NCBI RefSeq assembly: GCF_002884975.1
Contig: NZ_PJKB01000001.1
Span: forward strand, 124,001 to 188,000
DNA length: 64,000 nucleotides
DNA from: Akkermansia muciniphila
GTDB lineage: Bacteria; Verrucomicrobiota; Verrucomicrobiia; Verrucomicrobiales; Akkermansiaceae
Direction of reading: 5' to 3'
This document shows positions 16,897 to 26,986 of the stretch, piece by piece (position 1 is the first letter of the stretch; every line of letters begins with the position of its first letter). A program made the translations under genes and the position numbers. The notes under the pieces are model-generated. The model did not search any database and was not told where the DNA came from. It worked only from the letters and a program-made list of their open reading frames with translations.

Positions 16897-19113
16897 TTAC
16901 ATGAATGACATGGCGTCCACGTCAATCACGGCCGTCAGGTCATCTCCCAGTCCGGCCTCCTGCACCAGCTTCCGGAGGGTGCGGGAGAGGACGCGCGCGG
17001 AAGGGCCCTTCACCGTAATCTGGAATCTGAACTGCCCGTGCGCGCGCGGGATGGGCGCCGGCATGGGGTCCGTCATCGTAGCGGGGGGGGGCAGCATTCC
17101 GCGGAGGCGTGCGGCAAGCGTGCGCGTGGCGAATTCCGCCATGTTTTCATGCTGGGAGCGTATGGTAAGCACGGCGATGTGGGTGAAGGGGGGGAGATCA
17201 AAGGCGCGGCGCATTTCCAGCTCCTGGGCCGCGAACCCGTCCGTATCATGATGCCGTGCATATTGCAGGGAGGGAGACTGGGGCGTAAAGGTCTGGATGA
17301 TGACTTCTCCGGAGAGGTCGCCGCGGCCCGCGCGGCCCGCCACCTGGGTCAGGAGCTGGAAGGTGCGTTCTCCGGCCCGGGGGTCCGGAATATAAAGCCC
17401 CAGGTCCGCGTTCAGCACGCCTACCAGCGTTACGTTGGGGAAATCCAGCCCCTTGGCGATCATCTGGGTGCCCAGGAGAATGTCTATTTTGTGGGTGCGG
17501 AACTGGTTCAGGATGGTTCTGACGGCGTTTTTCTTCCGTGCCACGTCCGCATCCACGCGCGTGATGCGCGCCGCTGGAAAGGTGCGGCGCAGGATTTCCT
17601 CCACCTTCTGGGTGCCGTACCCCTGGAGCAGGATATTGGCGGACCGGCACTCCGGGCAGGCGCGGGGAGGCAGGGCCTTGAACCCGCACAGGTGGCAGAT
17701 AAGGCGGTCCTCCGTGCGGTGGTAGGTCAGGGGGAGGGAACAATGCAGGCACGTGACCACATGGCCGCAGTCCGGGCACTGGATGGAGCGCGCAAATCCG
17801 CGCCTGTTGAGCAGCAGGATAACCTGTTCCCCCTTTTCCAGCCTCCGGTCAATGGACATCCGGAGCCGTTCGGAAAGGACATTGGGGCCGGACTTGTTCT
17901 TGCCCTCCGTTTTCATGTCCAGAATGCGGATGAGCGGGAGCTGCTGGCCGTCCGCGCGTTCCGTCAGCTTCACCAGGGCGTATTTCCCGGTCAGGGCGTT
18001 ATGGGTGCTTTCCAGGGACGGGGTGGCGGAGCCCAGGACCACGGCGCAGTCTTCCAGATGGGCGCGCAGCACGGCCAGGTCCCGCCCGTGGTAGCGGGGG
18101 GAACTTTCCTGCTTGTAGGACGCGTCATGTTCCTCATCCACAATCACCAGCCCCAGATTCTGAAGAGGGGCGAAGACGGCGGAACGGGGGCCGATGACGA
18201 TGCGGGCCTTTCCGGAACGGATGGCGTGCCATTCGTCAAAGCGCTCCCCGTCCGATAGGAGGCTGTGCAGCACCGCTACGGAAGAGGGCAGTTCCGCAAA
18301 GCGGGATTTGAAACGCTGGACGGTCTGGGGCGTCAGGGAAATTTCCGGCACCATGATCAGGGCGGATTTTCCGGATTTTACCACATTGGAAACGGCCTGC
18401 AGGTAAACCTCCGTCTTTCCGGAACCCGTGACTCCCTGCAGGAGCACCGGTTTTTTCTGCTCCGCCGCGCACATGGCCGTGATTTCTTCCAGCGCCTTCT
18501 CCTGCTGATGGTTCAGCGTCATCGGCTGGCTGGGAACGAATTGTTCCCCCGTGCTGGGGTCACGGTGCACGGATTCCTCCTTCAGGGAAATAAAGCCTTT
18601 GGCTTCCAGGCTGCGTGCAATATTCAGGGCTCCGGCGCCGAATTCCGCCAGCGGGGCTTCCAACTGTTCCGTGGATGAAAAATAATCCAGTATCCGGGCC
18701 TGCCGCGGCGCTTTGCGGTACAGGGCGTCCAGTTCCTCACGGGACGGGCGTTTTTCCAGATGCACTACTTTGCGTACTTTCTCCGCCGTATTTTCCTGCC
18801 GGACGGTTTCCGGCAGAAGGCAGCGGATCATCTGGTCCAGCGCCACGGAATAATAATCCGCCGCCCAGGAGGCCAGGCTCATCATGGCCGGGGAAATCAG
18901 GGGCTCCGGGTCAATCAGTTTCAGAATGGGCTTGAGCTTGTCCCTCCAGGCAGGGTCCGGTTCGGACAGCGTAAGGACGGTGCCGGTAGCCGTCCTGTTG
19001 CGCAGGGGCACCCGGACGCGGCAGCCCGGTTTTACGTCTCCCGCTTCCGGCGGAATGCCGTAATCCAGCACCAGATCACTCTGTCCGTCAACCAGGATGC
19101 GTGCCGCCTGCAT
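16897..19113 (-). CDS. priA: Primosomal protein N' (replication restart helicase)
   Basis: This superfamily-2 3'-5' helicase reloads the replisome at collapsed forks. In 738 residues: a 3'-DNA-binding domain at the N-terminus, Walker A GVTGSGKTEV (about 227-236), DEEH Walker B, GSATPS motif III, a zinc-binding region with CPDCGH...CLHC...CHLCG...CPEC (about 450-500), and the motif V/VI region GTQMIAKGLDFPNV...QVAGRAGRGD. All eight zinc cysteines are visible. It starts 24 bp after the prmC stop. Confidence 0.96.
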   Translation of the reverse strand: MQAARILVDGQSDLVLDYGIPPEAGDVKPGCRVRVPLRNRTATGTVLTLSEPDPAWRDKLKPILKLIDPEPLISPAMMSLASWAADYYSVALDQMIRCLLPETVRQENTAEKVRKVVHLEKRPSREELDALYRKAPRQARILDYFSSTEQLEAPLAEFGAGALNIARSLEAKGFISLKEESVHRDPSTGEQFVPSQPMTLNHQQEKALEEITAMCAAEQKKPVLLQGVTGSGKTEVYLQAVSNVVKSGKSALIMVPEISLTPQTVQRFKSRFAELPSSVAVLHSLLSDGERFDEWHAIRSGKARIVIGPRSAVFAPLQNLGLVIVDEEHDASYKQESSPRYHGRDLAVLRAHLEDCAVVLGSATPSLESTHNALTGKYALVKLTERADGQQLPLIRILDMKTEGKNKSGPNVLSERLRMSIDRRLEKGEQVILLLNRRGFARSIQCPDCGHVVTCLHCSLPLTYHRTEDRLICHLCGFKALPPRACPECRSANILLQGYGTQKVEEILRRTFPAARITRVDADVARKKNAVRTILNQFRTHKIDILLGTQMIAKGLDFPNVTLVGVLNADLGLYIPDPRAGERTFQLLTQVAGRAGRGDLSGEVIIQTFTPQSPSLQYARHHDTDGFAAQELEMRRAFDLPPFTHIAVLTIRSQHENMAEFATRTLAARLRGMLPPPATMTDPMPAPIPRAHGQFRFQITVKGPSARVLSRTLRKLVQEAGLGDDLTAVIDVDAMSFM

Positions 19114-19136
19114 GGAGTGGGAGGGGAAAGATAAAG

Positions 19137-20051
19137 TTAACGATAGCCAAAGGGAAAACGGGCGATGCCGCTCATGTCTTTCAGCACTTCAATGTAATTA
19201 TAGCCGTACCCGTCCATGATCTGCGTCACGGCAGGTGCCTGGTCATATCCGATTTCCAGCGCTACGAAGCCGTTATCATTCAGGTAATCCCGTGCGCGGG
19301 CCAGGAAGCGTTCAATGATTTCCCAACCTTTCGGGCCGCCGAACAGGGCCGTATGCGGGTCCTTCATGACCTCCGGGGCAAGCTCCTCTCCGTCCGCAAT
19401 GTAGGGAAGGTTGGCCACGATGACGTCAAAGCGCATTTCCTGACCCGGACTGTTCTCTTCCTCTCCCGGGGCGGCCCCGGAAGAATCCGTTTCCGCCGGG
19501 AATGGGGCGGCTTTTTCCAGGGGGATGTTTTCAAACAGGTCCGTCTGGATGGTGGAAACCCTTGCTCCCAGCCGCATGGCGTTTTCCAGCGCCAGGTCCA
19601 GCGCCTGCGGGGAAATGTCCGCCAGGACGACTTCCTTCGCTCTCTCCTTGAGTTCCAGGGCCAGCGTGACGCCGATGATGCCGGATCCGGTGCCCATATC
19701 CAGCACGCGTACCGGACGGGCGGGAATCTTTTTAAGCACCATTTCCACCAGTTCTTCCGTTTCCGGGCGCGGAATCAGCGCGCGCGCATCCGTCAGAAAA
19801 TCCCTCCGGAAAAATTCGGTAGAGCCCAGCAGGTGCTGCAGCGGTTCGCCCGCCGCCCTGCGCTTCAGCAGTTCCCGCAGGGGCGCCAGTTCCGTTTCCT
19901 CAACAGGCCTGTCAAACTGGGAGTAGAGAGCCGTGCGGTTGCAGTGCAGGACATGGGCCATCAGGTGCTGCATGGTGGCGCGGGCTTCTTCGCAGCCCTG
20001 GCGCGCCAGGTAGTCCGTGCCGGACTGAAGAACTTCCAGTAAGGTTTTCAT
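19137..20051 (-). CDS. prmC: Peptide chain release factor N5-glutamine methyltransferase
   Basis: This methyltransferase modifies the Gln of the GGQ motif in release factors RF1/RF2 using SAM. It has 304 residues with an N-terminal helical domain, the SAM motif VLDMGTGSGIIGVTLAL, and the substrate-specific NLPY motif (IVANLPYIADGEE). Compared with typical PrmC there is an insertion around residues 190-205 rich in Glu, Ser and Pro (SSGAAPGEEENSPGQE). It lies directly downstream of prfA, whose product it modifies, with a 15-bp gap. Confidence 0.95.
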   Translation of the reverse strand: MKTLLEVLQSGTDYLARQGCEEARATMQHLMAHVLHCNRTALYSQFDRPVEETELAPLRELLKRRAAGEPLQHLLGSTEFFRRDFLTDARALIPRPETEELVEMVLKKIPARPVRVLDMGTGSGIIGVTLALELKERAKEVVLADISPQALDLALENAMRLGARVSTIQTDLFENIPLEKAAPFPAETDSSGAAPGEEENSPGQEMRFDVIVANLPYIADGEELAPEVMKDPHTALFGGPKGWEIIERFLARARDYLNDNGFVALEIGYDQAPAVTQIMDGYGYNYIEVLKDMSGIARFPFGYR

Positions 20052-20066
20052 GGAAAGGAGAAGGGG

Positions 20067-21143
20067 TTAGGACATGCCGGCTTCCGCCAGGCGTTCCTGC
20101 ATTTCCGCGTGCTGGAGAGCCATGATCAGGTCTTCCATCTGCCCCATCAGGATGCCGTCCAGGTTATGGGAGGTGTAGCCGATGCGGTGGTCCGTCAGGC
20201 GGTTTTGCGGGAAATTGTACGTCCGGATTTTTTCTTCACGGCCGCCGGACCCGATGAGGCTCCGGCGTGCGGCGGAATACTTCTCCGCCTCTTCCCGCTT
20301 CTTGGCTTCAAAAAGCTTGGCGCGCAGAATCTTCATGCCTTTTTCACGGTTCTTCATCTGGCTGCGTTCTTCCTCGCACCGGACGTAAACGCCCGTGGGA
20401 ATGTGCCATATCTGCACGGCGGATTCCGTCTTGTTCACGTGCTGGCCGCCTGCGCCTCCGGAACGGCACACTTCAATACGGAGGTCCTCCGGACGGATTT
20501 CAATGTCCACTTCCTCCGCTTCAGGCATCACGGCCACGGTGGCGGTGGACGTGTGAATGCGCCCCTGCGTTTCCGTAGCGGGTACGCGCTGCACGCGGTG
20601 CACGCCCCCCTCATACTTCAGGAAGCGGAATACTTCTTCTCCGGCAATGCGGCAGACGACTTCCTTGAAGCCGCCTACGTCGGAAGGGCTGCTTTCCAGG
20701 TGTTCAAAGCGCCAGCCGCGTTCTTCCGCAAAGCGCTGGTACATCCGGAGCAGGTCTCCGGCGAACAGGGACGCTTCATCTCCGCCCGTGCCGGCGCGGA
20801 TTTCAATAATGGCGTCCCGGTCTTCCGTCGTGTCACGGGGAAGGAGGCTGTACTGGACGTCACTGCGCAATTTTTCCAGCGCCTCTTCCAGTTCCGGGAT
20901 CTCCAGGGAGGCCAGCTCCGCCAGTTCCGGGTCATCCGTCTTCGCCAGCTCCTGATTGTCCGCCAATTGCTGTTCCGTGGCGTTCAGGGAGTCCCACGTT
21001 TCCATCAGTTCCTTCAGGCGGCGGTGCTCCCTCATGGTTTCCGAGGCCCGCTTCTGGTCATTGAAAAAATCCGGTTCGGCAATGATCGTTTCCAATTCTT
21101 CCAGGCGCTGGCGGCGTTTTTCAATGAGAGGTGTGTAATCCAT
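20067..21143 (-). CDS. prfA: Peptide chain release factor 1
   Basis: This decodes UAG and UAA stop codons. The 358-residue protein has the codon-recognition PAT tripeptide (RVPATETQGRIHTS) and the GGQ catalytic motif in SGGAGGQHVNKTESAVQI, and ends with the conserved IRTYNFPQNRLTDHRIGYTSHNL region. Length is normal. It is the first gene of the operon that includes its modifying enzyme prmC. Confidence 0.96.
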   Translation of the reverse strand: MDYTPLIEKRRQRLEELETIIAEPDFFNDQKRASETMREHRRLKELMETWDSLNATEQQLADNQELAKTDDPELAELASLEIPELEEALEKLRSDVQYSLLPRDTTEDRDAIIEIRAGTGGDEASLFAGDLLRMYQRFAEERGWRFEHLESSPSDVGGFKEVVCRIAGEEVFRFLKYEGGVHRVQRVPATETQGRIHTSTATVAVMPEAEEVDIEIRPEDLRIEVCRSGGAGGQHVNKTESAVQIWHIPTGVYVRCEEERSQMKNREKGMKILRAKLFEAKKREEAEKYSAARRSLIGSGGREEKIRTYNFPQNRLTDHRIGYTSHNLDGILMGQMEDLIMALQHAEMQERLAEAGMS

Positions 21144-21381
21144 GGCGTTTGCGTGTGAAAAATTTTAAAAGATAACAGGGCTTTCTGGAAGTCAAATCCG
21201 GGGGATGTAAGACATGTTCCGGCATTTGAAAAGGAGGGGGATACCGCTTCCTGCCGTCCTGTCCGCGCTTTCCTGATTCCGGAGGAACCGGACCAAAAGA
21301 AAACCGCAGCCATTACGTTTTTCCAATATGCCTCCCTGGTGAAGGAGGACGGAAGCATCGTAACTGCTGCGGCGGTAAAGC

Positions 21382-21457
21382 TGGCATCGCGTACGGGACT
21401 CGAACCCGTGTTGCCCGCGTGAAAGGCGGGAGTCCTAGACCGCTAGACGAACGCGAC
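21382..21457 (-). tRNA. tRNA-Glu (TTC)
   Basis: This is a 76-nt cloverleaf with encoded CCA. The anticodon TTC sits in the loop CTTTCAC, the T arm is ACGGG-TTCGAGT-CCCGT, and the acceptor is GTCGCGT/ACGCGAT with a G1-U72 wobble. It lies between prfA and the AGCS symporter. Confidence 0.95.
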
Positions 21458-21545
21458 TTTTAGGTTTGCAGGGACTGCGCGGCGAAGTAAATACTACCGG
21501 AGGCCGAAAGGCAAGAATTATTTGAATCTGAATTTAAAAAAATCG

Positions 21546-22955
21546 TTATTTGCCTTCCGGAATATGGGAATCGTCATAATCGTCCAGCCTGTGCTGCCAA
21601 AGGTAGTACCGCGTTTGCTGGACAAGCACGCCGGAAAGGGCCAGCAGTGAAATAAGGTTGGGAAGGGCCATCAGGCCGTTGGCGCAGTCCGCAAAGACCC
21701 ATACCAGGTCTATCTTGGAAACGCAGCCGGTAAAGACCGCTGCCACCCAGATGACGCGGTAAGGCGTGATCAGCCGGATGCCCCCCAGGTACTCCAGGGC
21801 TTTTTCACCAAAGTAAGACCAGCCCAGAATGGTGGAGACCACAAAAGTGACGAGGCTGACTGTCAGGAGAGGGGAGCCCACATAAGGAATTTTACTGAAT
21901 GCCAGCGTAGTGAGCCTGGGACCGTCACTGGACGAAATGTCCGGATGGGCGAGGATGCTGGTAGTCAGCACGATGCCCGTCAGGGCGCAGATGACCACGG
22001 TATCCCAGAACGGGCCGCTGGAAGAAATGAGAGCCTGCCGTACGGGGTTGCGGTTTTGTGCGGCGGCGGAAGCGATGGCGGCGGAACCCAGCCCGGCTTC
22101 ATTGGAAAAAAGGCCGCGGGCCACGCCGGTCCGCATGGCCGTCATGACGGCGGCGCCCACCACGCCCCCTGCGGCGGCTTCCCCGGTAAAAGCGCAGTCC
22201 AGAATGTACCGGATGGCCGGAAGAATGTAATGCGACTGTACGGCCAGGATGTAGACACAGCCTATAATGTAGATTACCGCCATGAACGGGACGAAAAAGG
22301 CGCATACCTTGGCAATGCTCCGGATGCCCCCCAGCATGACCATGGCCGTCAGGATGGTCAGCACTGCTGCCGTTCCCCAGGAGGGAATGGAAAAAGCGTG
22401 GTGGAGCTGTTCCGCTGCCGCATTCCCCTGTGTCAGGTTGCCGATGCCGAAGGCGGCAATGGCCGTAAATACGGCAAAGACTACTCCGAGCCATTTGCAT
22501 TTCATGCCGCGTTCCAGTACGAACATGGGACCGCCGCTCATGTTGCCGTCCGGGTTTTCCACACGGTACTTGATGGCAAGCAGCCCTTCCGAATACCGTG
22601 TAGCCATGCCAAGAACGCCCGTCAGCCAGCACCAGAAGATGGCCCCGGGCCCCCCGGCGGCAATTGCCACCCCCACGCCGATGATATTGCCCGCGCCGAT
22701 ATTGGCGGCCAGGGCCACCATCAGGGAACTGAACGGGGAAATGTCCCCCTTGTCCGTATGGTCCTTCACAAAATACAGTTTCAGGGCCTTGAGCAGGTAT
22801 CGCTGCGGAAAGCGCAGAATGATGGTGAGGTACAGGTGAGTGCCCAGCAGCATGATGAGCAGAGGCCATCCCCACAGGAAACTGCTGAAGGCGGACAGCC
22901 AGGTTGTGAGCATGTCCCCGGTCTGGAGAAAGGCGTTTTGCAGGGCTTCAAGCAT
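21546..22955 (-). CDS. Sodium:alanine/glycine symporter, AGCS family
   Basis: This is a 469-residue inner-membrane protein with about 10-11 TM helices that imports alanine or glycine with Na+. The family signature regions GNIIGVGVAIAAGGPGAIFWCW and GVARGLFSNEAGLGSAAIA are clear. The C-terminus is short and acidic. It is a single-gene unit on the minus strand with no obvious SD; the exact amino-acid substrate is inferred from the family. Confidence 0.92.
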   Translation of the reverse strand: MLEALQNAFLQTGDMLTTWLSAFSSFLWGWPLLIMLLGTHLYLTIILRFPQRYLLKALKLYFVKDHTDKGDISPFSSLMVALAANIGAGNIIGVGVAIAAGGPGAIFWCWLTGVLGMATRYSEGLLAIKYRVENPDGNMSGGPMFVLERGMKCKWLGVVFAVFTAIAAFGIGNLTQGNAAAEQLHHAFSIPSWGTAAVLTILTAMVMLGGIRSIAKVCAFFVPFMAVIYIIGCVYILAVQSHYILPAIRYILDCAFTGEAAAGGVVGAAVMTAMRTGVARGLFSNEAGLGSAAIASAAAQNRNPVRQALISSSGPFWDTVVICALTGIVLTTSILAHPDISSSDGPRLTTLAFSKIPYVGSPLLTVSLVTFVVSTILGWSYFGEKALEYLGGIRLITPYRVIWVAAVFTGCVSKIDLVWVFADCANGLMALPNLISLLALSGVLVQQTRYYLWQHRLDDYDDSHIPEGK

Positions 22956-23086
22956 ACCGGGAAAACTCTAAGGAAAAACCGCACGGAGGCAAGCCCTTAA
23001 AATGAGGAGGCTGGAAATGAAGGACCAGAGTTCTCCATCTTTTTTTGTTGGTTTTAAAAAATGAATTTGTTATTCGTTGGAACGTT

Positions 23087-24013
23087 ATGAAAAGACGTTG
23101 CAAGTTGTTGAATGATGGTGACTTTTACACAGGGAGCATGTGGAGGTATGGATTTCCGTTGTGGGGATGCGGAGTGTTCCTTTTTTTATTGGGTACCGGA
23201 GCGGGGCTCGGAGTGGAGGCTGCGGCAGACCATGCTTCTGATGAAGGAGTTCTTGTTGACACGGCCAGGGTTGGCTTGTTCAGGGATGCTGCCGGGAGGG
23301 GGGAAGTTGCCGGTCTGGAGGGGTTGGCCCTGTGTTATTTTTGTGGAAAGGGTGTTCCTCAGGATTTTCACGAAGCTTTTTTGTGGGCAGAGAAGGCTGG
23401 AAAGAAGGGTAATTCTACCTCCCAGTTTATTCTTGGGTGCCTTTATTACGATGGAAAAGGAGGCGTCAAGCAGGATTTCCGGAAAGCCCATGAGTGGTTC
23501 TCCCTGGCCGCCGGACAGGGAAATGCCGCTTCACAGTTTTATTTAGGGGTGCTGTATTCCGAAGGACAGGGTGTTAGGCGTGATGACAGGGAGGCGTTCA
23601 AATGGTATTCCTTATCCGCTTCCGCCGGTTATGCCGACGCGCAGGATGCCGTCGGTTGCTTTTACGATCAGGGACGTGCCGTCAAACGGGATGAACGGAA
23701 GGCCCTGGAATGGATGAGGCGTGCGGCACAGCAGGGTAATGCAGATGGCCAGTTCCATCTGGGAAAATTATACGGACGTCAGGAAAAATGGAAGGAGGCC
23801 TATCACTGGGCATCTCTTTCCGCAAAAAAGGGGAATGCGGAAGCCCAGTATCTTGTCGGGATGATGCATATGGGCGGTTTAGGAACGGAAATGGATACCA
23901 AGGAGGCGGTTTTCTGGTGGGCGCGCGCCGCCAAGCAGGGAAATCAGGATGCCCTGGATATGCTCCGGAAGATGGGGAAGGAAGATTTGACGAAGGATCC
24001 CTTTTTCCGTTAA
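23087..24013 (+). CDS. Sel1-repeat protein, probably exported
   Basis: This is a 308-residue protein with a hydrophobic N-terminal segment (about residues 23-42, PLWGCGVFLFLLGTGAGLG) followed by roughly six tandem Sel1/TPR-like repeats of 36 residues (pattern A..LG.LY..G.GV..D...A..W...AA..G). Such repeats form an alpha solenoid for protein-protein contacts. The signal-like segment suggests periplasmic or membrane-anchored location. ATG 23087 is chosen; ATG 23138 would give a shorter leader with an SD too close to it, and an in-frame TTG at 23045 is less likely. Confidence 0.8.
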   Translation: MKRRCKLLNDGDFYTGSMWRYGFPLWGCGVFLFLLGTGAGLGVEAAADHASDEGVLVDTARVGLFRDAAGRGEVAGLEGLALCYFCGKGVPQDFHEAFLWAEKAGKKGNSTSQFILGCLYYDGKGGVKQDFRKAHEWFSLAAGQGNAASQFYLGVLYSEGQGVRRDDREAFKWYSLSASAGYADAQDAVGCFYDQGRAVKRDERKALEWMRRAAQQGNADGQFHLGKLYGRQEKWKEAYHWASLSAKKGNAEAQYLVGMMHMGGLGTEMDTKEAVFWWARAAKQGNQDALDMLRKMGKEDLTKDPFFR

Positions 24014-24057
24014 GGCAGCGGTGCCGTCCGGACATGGGTTCCTGATGCCGGGATACA

Positions 24058-24102
24058 GTAAACCCGCGGGAATCCTTTCGGATCTTGGCTCCGCGGGTTT
24101 AC
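24058..24102. terminator. Hairpin between convergent Sel1 and glutaminase genes
   Basis: A 12-bp perfect stem (GTAAACCCGCGG 24058-24069 with CCGCGGGTTTAC 24091-24102) with a 21-nt loop that can itself pair ATCC with GGAT. There is no long T run on either side, but the position between two convergent genes fits a shared terminator. Confidence 0.65.
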
Positions 24103-24116
24103 CTTCTCATCCCGGA

Positions 24117-25058
24117 TCAGCTCCGGAAAAGGTTCAGATTCAATTCCTTGATAATGGATTGAAGAGCTGCCTGGCCCTTGACGGTGTTTCCGGCGGGGTC
24201 CAGGGGCGGGGAGAAGGCCGCCATGGCCATCTTGCCGGGGACCACGGCCACCAGGCCGCCGCCCACGCCGGACTTGGCCGGAACGCCTGCCTTGTACATC
24301 CAGTCTCCCGTGGAGTTGTAGAGGCCGGACATGCACAGTTCCGCCAGAATGGCGGGAACGTTCTCATCCTTCACCACCCGCTTTTTGCTGACGGGGTTGA
24401 CGCCCCCATTGGCATAGCAGGCGCCCATCAGCGCCAGCTGGGAGGTGGTGATATTCAGGGAGCACATGCGGGTGTACAGGTCCACGATCATGGGCGGCGT
24501 ATTGTAAAAATAGCCGTAGCTGTCAAGCAGCCATGCAATGCCGCGGTTGTGCTGGTTGGTGGCGCTTTCCGACTTGTAAATCTCCTGGTTCACGGTCAGG
24601 GCCGTGTTGGCGAAGTTGTTGAAATTATGAATCATGTTGGACCATATTTCATCGGAATCCGAGCCGTTGACCAGGCTGACTGTCGCCATGGCCCCTGCGT
24701 TGACCAGGGGATTGAGGGGCTTGCCGCCGTGCAGCTCAATCGCCATGACGGAGTTGAAGGGCTCCCCGGTGGGGTCCGCCCCGATCTTCGTGCGCAGCTC
24801 CTTCATTCCGATCAGGTCCATGACGTAGGCCAGGTTGAAGGCCTTGGAGATGGATTCAATGGCAAAGGGCGTGTCTGCGGAACCTGCGGTCAGGATATCT
24901 CCGTTGACAGTGACCACGGCAATCGCCAGCAGGTCTGAGGGAACTTGCGCCAGAGCCGGGATGTAGGAGGCGTTTTTGCCGCCCTGGACCGTTTTGGCGT
25001 AGGCATACGCGTTGTCCACAGCCGTCTGGATTTGTTCTTTGGTGGGTATATCACTCAT
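24117..25058 (-). CDS. glsA: Glutaminase (serine-dependent beta-lactamase-like fold)
   Basis: This hydrolyses L-glutamine to glutamate and ammonia. The 313-residue protein has the catalytic SxxK motif in AIESISKAF, the conserved NPLVNAGAM and SGVGGGLVA segments, and normal GlsA length. It starts [11 protein letters not shown] at 25058, 27 bp downstream of the glutamate/GABA-type antiporter stop, on the same strand, so the two form an operon. Released ammonia consumes protons, and the glutamate or glutamine can be exchanged by the antiporter; together this is the architecture of glutamine-dependent acid resistance. Confidence 0.94.
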   Translation of the reverse strand: MSDIPTKEQIQTAVDNAYAYAKTVQGGKNASYIPALAQVPSDLLAIAVVTVNGDILTAGSADTPFAIESISKAFNLAYVMDLIGMKELRTKIGADPTGEPFNSVMAIELHGGKPLNPLVNAGAMATVSLVNGSDSDEIWSNMIHNFNNFANTALTVNQEIYKSESATNQHNRGIAWLLDSYGYFYNTPPMIVDLYTRMCSLNITTSQLALMGACYANGGVNPVSKKRVVKDENVPAILAELCMSGLYNSTGDWMYKAGVPAKSGVGGGLVAVVPGKMAMAAFSPPLDPAGNTVKGQAALQSIIKELNLNLFRS

Positions 25059-25085
25059 GATATTATTGAAAGTTGAAATGATACA

Positions 25086-26618
25086 TTAATGATTGCCGTT
25101 CGTCTTTTCCCAACCGAAGGGCTCAAAGGCGTCTTCCGGGGAGATCGGGCGCTTCCAGGACGGCTTGGCCATGGCCTGGATGATGAAGGGAATGCCGGCG
25201 AAGATGAAGGTTCCCACGACCAGCAGCAGAATGTACATGGTGTTGCTGCCCACGGTGATCTGGTTCGGCGGGATGAAGCTGACCAGGAAGGCCGCCAGGC
25301 TGGCCAGGAAGCCGAGGCCGCCGACTACCCACATGCCGAAGGTCTTGCCGCCGGGAATGCGGAAGGTACGCGGGGTATTCGGTTCACGGTAGCGCAGATA
25401 AATGCCGGAGGCGAACATCAGCATGTACATGATCAGGTACAGGATGATGGTAAGCTGGGAGATGATCTGGTACGTGGACTGTACGGAAGGCATGATCACG
25501 AACATGACGGACAGCAGGGTGACGATGCCCCCCTGAATGAGCAGAATGCCCATCTGGACGTTGTTCTTGTTCCGCTTCTGCATCACGGGCGGCAGGTTGC
25601 CGGTCAGGCCCACCTGGAAAAGACCCTTGGAGGGGCCTCCCACCCATGCGGTTACCTGTGCCAGAACGCCCACAGCCAGGGCGAGCGCCAGAATCCAGTT
25701 CATCCAGCCGAGGCCGAAGAAGCTGAAATAGTCGTCGTAGGAAATCAGCAGGCTCTGCACCAGGTTGATCTGGGAGCCGGGAATGATGAAGCCGATGGCG
25801 AGCGTGCCGAAGACGAAGATGACCACCGTAATGATGGCGGAAATCAGAATCGCCAGCGGATAATTGCGCCCGGGGTTGTTCACGTCCTTGACGTGCACGG
25901 CGGACATTTCCATCCCTGCGTAGAACAGGAAGATACTGGCCGCCAGCACCAGGTTGTTGAAATTGCTCATGTCCGGAATCAACTTGTCCCAGTTCATGTC
26001 CAGCAGGACGGGGTTGCCTCCGGCCCAGTAGCCGATGCCGAGGAGAATCAGGATGGCGCCCGGAATAATGGTGCCGATCATGGTGCCCCACTTGGTGACT
26101 CCTGCGGAAGTCTTCATGCCGCGCAGGTTGAGCAGGGTGGCTCCCCAGTACACGCACAGCACCACGATGAGTACATACCATTTGTTGGCGGCAAGCGCTT
26201 CATCCCATCGCTGTCCGGGTCCCATGAAAGCCAGGGAGACGGCGGCGAAGGTCAGCACGGTCGGGAACCAGATGGTACTCTCAATCCATTGGAGCCAGAT
26301 AGCCAGGAATCCCAGCTTTTTGCCGAAGGCTTCACCCACCCACCGGTAAACGCCGCCTTTCTGGGGCCATCCGGTGGTGAGTTCCGCCGCTACCAGGGAG
26401 ACGGGCACCAGGAAAAAGGCCGCGGCAAAAATGTAATAGAAGACGGAGCTTAGTCCGTACGTACTTTCCGCCGGCATGCCGCGCAAGCTGACAATGGCGG
26501 AAACGTTAATCATGGCGAGCGTAAATACCCCCATGCGAACGGCGGATTTTACCGCCGGAGCGTTGTTAGTTGTTGAGGTCCCCGTTGGAGAGGTCCCTGA
26601 TTGAGTCGTATTGTTCAT
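25086..26618 (-). CDS. gadC: Glutamate/GABA (glutamine) antiporter, GadC-like APC permease
   Basis: This is a 510-residue APC-superfamily transporter with about 12 TM helices. The N-terminus is a short Thr/Asn/Ser-rich tail; the first TM region (LAMINVSAIVSLRGMPAES) and the GWPQKGGVYRWVGEAFG segment are typical of GadC-like exchangers. A C-terminal cytoplasmic tail (PISPEDAFEPFGWEKTNGNH) could correspond to the pH-gated plug of GadC. No gadB decarboxylase is nearby, so the paired glutaminase suggests exchange of glutamine and glutamate. The symbol follows the family, not proof of GABA transport. Confidence 0.85.
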   Translation of the reverse strand: MNNTTQSGTSPTGTSTTNNAPAVKSAVRMGVFTLAMINVSAIVSLRGMPAESTYGLSSVFYYIFAAAFFLVPVSLVAAELTTGWPQKGGVYRWVGEAFGKKLGFLAIWLQWIESTIWFPTVLTFAAVSLAFMGPGQRWDEALAANKWYVLIVVLCVYWGATLLNLRGMKTSAGVTKWGTMIGTIIPGAILILLGIGYWAGGNPVLLDMNWDKLIPDMSNFNNLVLAASIFLFYAGMEMSAVHVKDVNNPGRNYPLAILISAIITVVIFVFGTLAIGFIIPGSQINLVQSLLISYDDYFSFFGLGWMNWILALALAVGVLAQVTAWVGGPSKGLFQVGLTGNLPPVMQKRNKNNVQMGILLIQGGIVTLLSVMFVIMPSVQSTYQIISQLTIILYLIMYMLMFASGIYLRYREPNTPRTFRIPGGKTFGMWVVGGLGFLASLAAFLVSFIPPNQITVGSNTMYILLLVVGTFIFAGIPFIIQAMAKPSWKRPISPEDAFEPFGWEKTNGNH

Positions 26619-26985
26619 TGGTTTATTCCGGGTTGAGAATTGGGACGGCGTATCGAAGTGCCGACACCGGCCTTATCTGAACGACCATCAGGAAGGCTCT
26701 TTCGTTGAAGGGATGGTGCAGATAGGGCTGCCGGAGTCTGTCTTAACGGCGGTTACCGCTTTCCGAATGGAATGGGAAAGCCGCCCGCTTTCATGCTGGC
26801 GCTTTTTTGATCAGCAAAGCAGGAGCATACGGGCAGAACGCCCGGAATGGCTCTCCGGCTGCGGGGGGATTATCTGCCTTTTTCCTTTTTGGCGGAATTC
26901 CGGAAGGTGCTTCCGCACTTGTTCTGCCGATAGCTGGTTCAATTCCATGAAGAGCGGGTCTTCCATGGCTTAATTGTCCGGGTAA
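26619..26985. other. Region upstream of gadC, no gene seen
   Basis: These 367 bp must contain the minus-strand promoter of the gadC-glsA operon. A plus-strand open frame (26611-26973) exists, but its translation has no protein-like pattern. I find no RNA gene or clear operator. Confidence 0.5.
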
Positions 26986-26986
26986 T

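Noticed and set aside
26611..26973. 120-codon plus-strand frame in the gadC upstream region
   Set aside because: No start signal, no protein-like pattern, and it covers the expected gadC promoter region.
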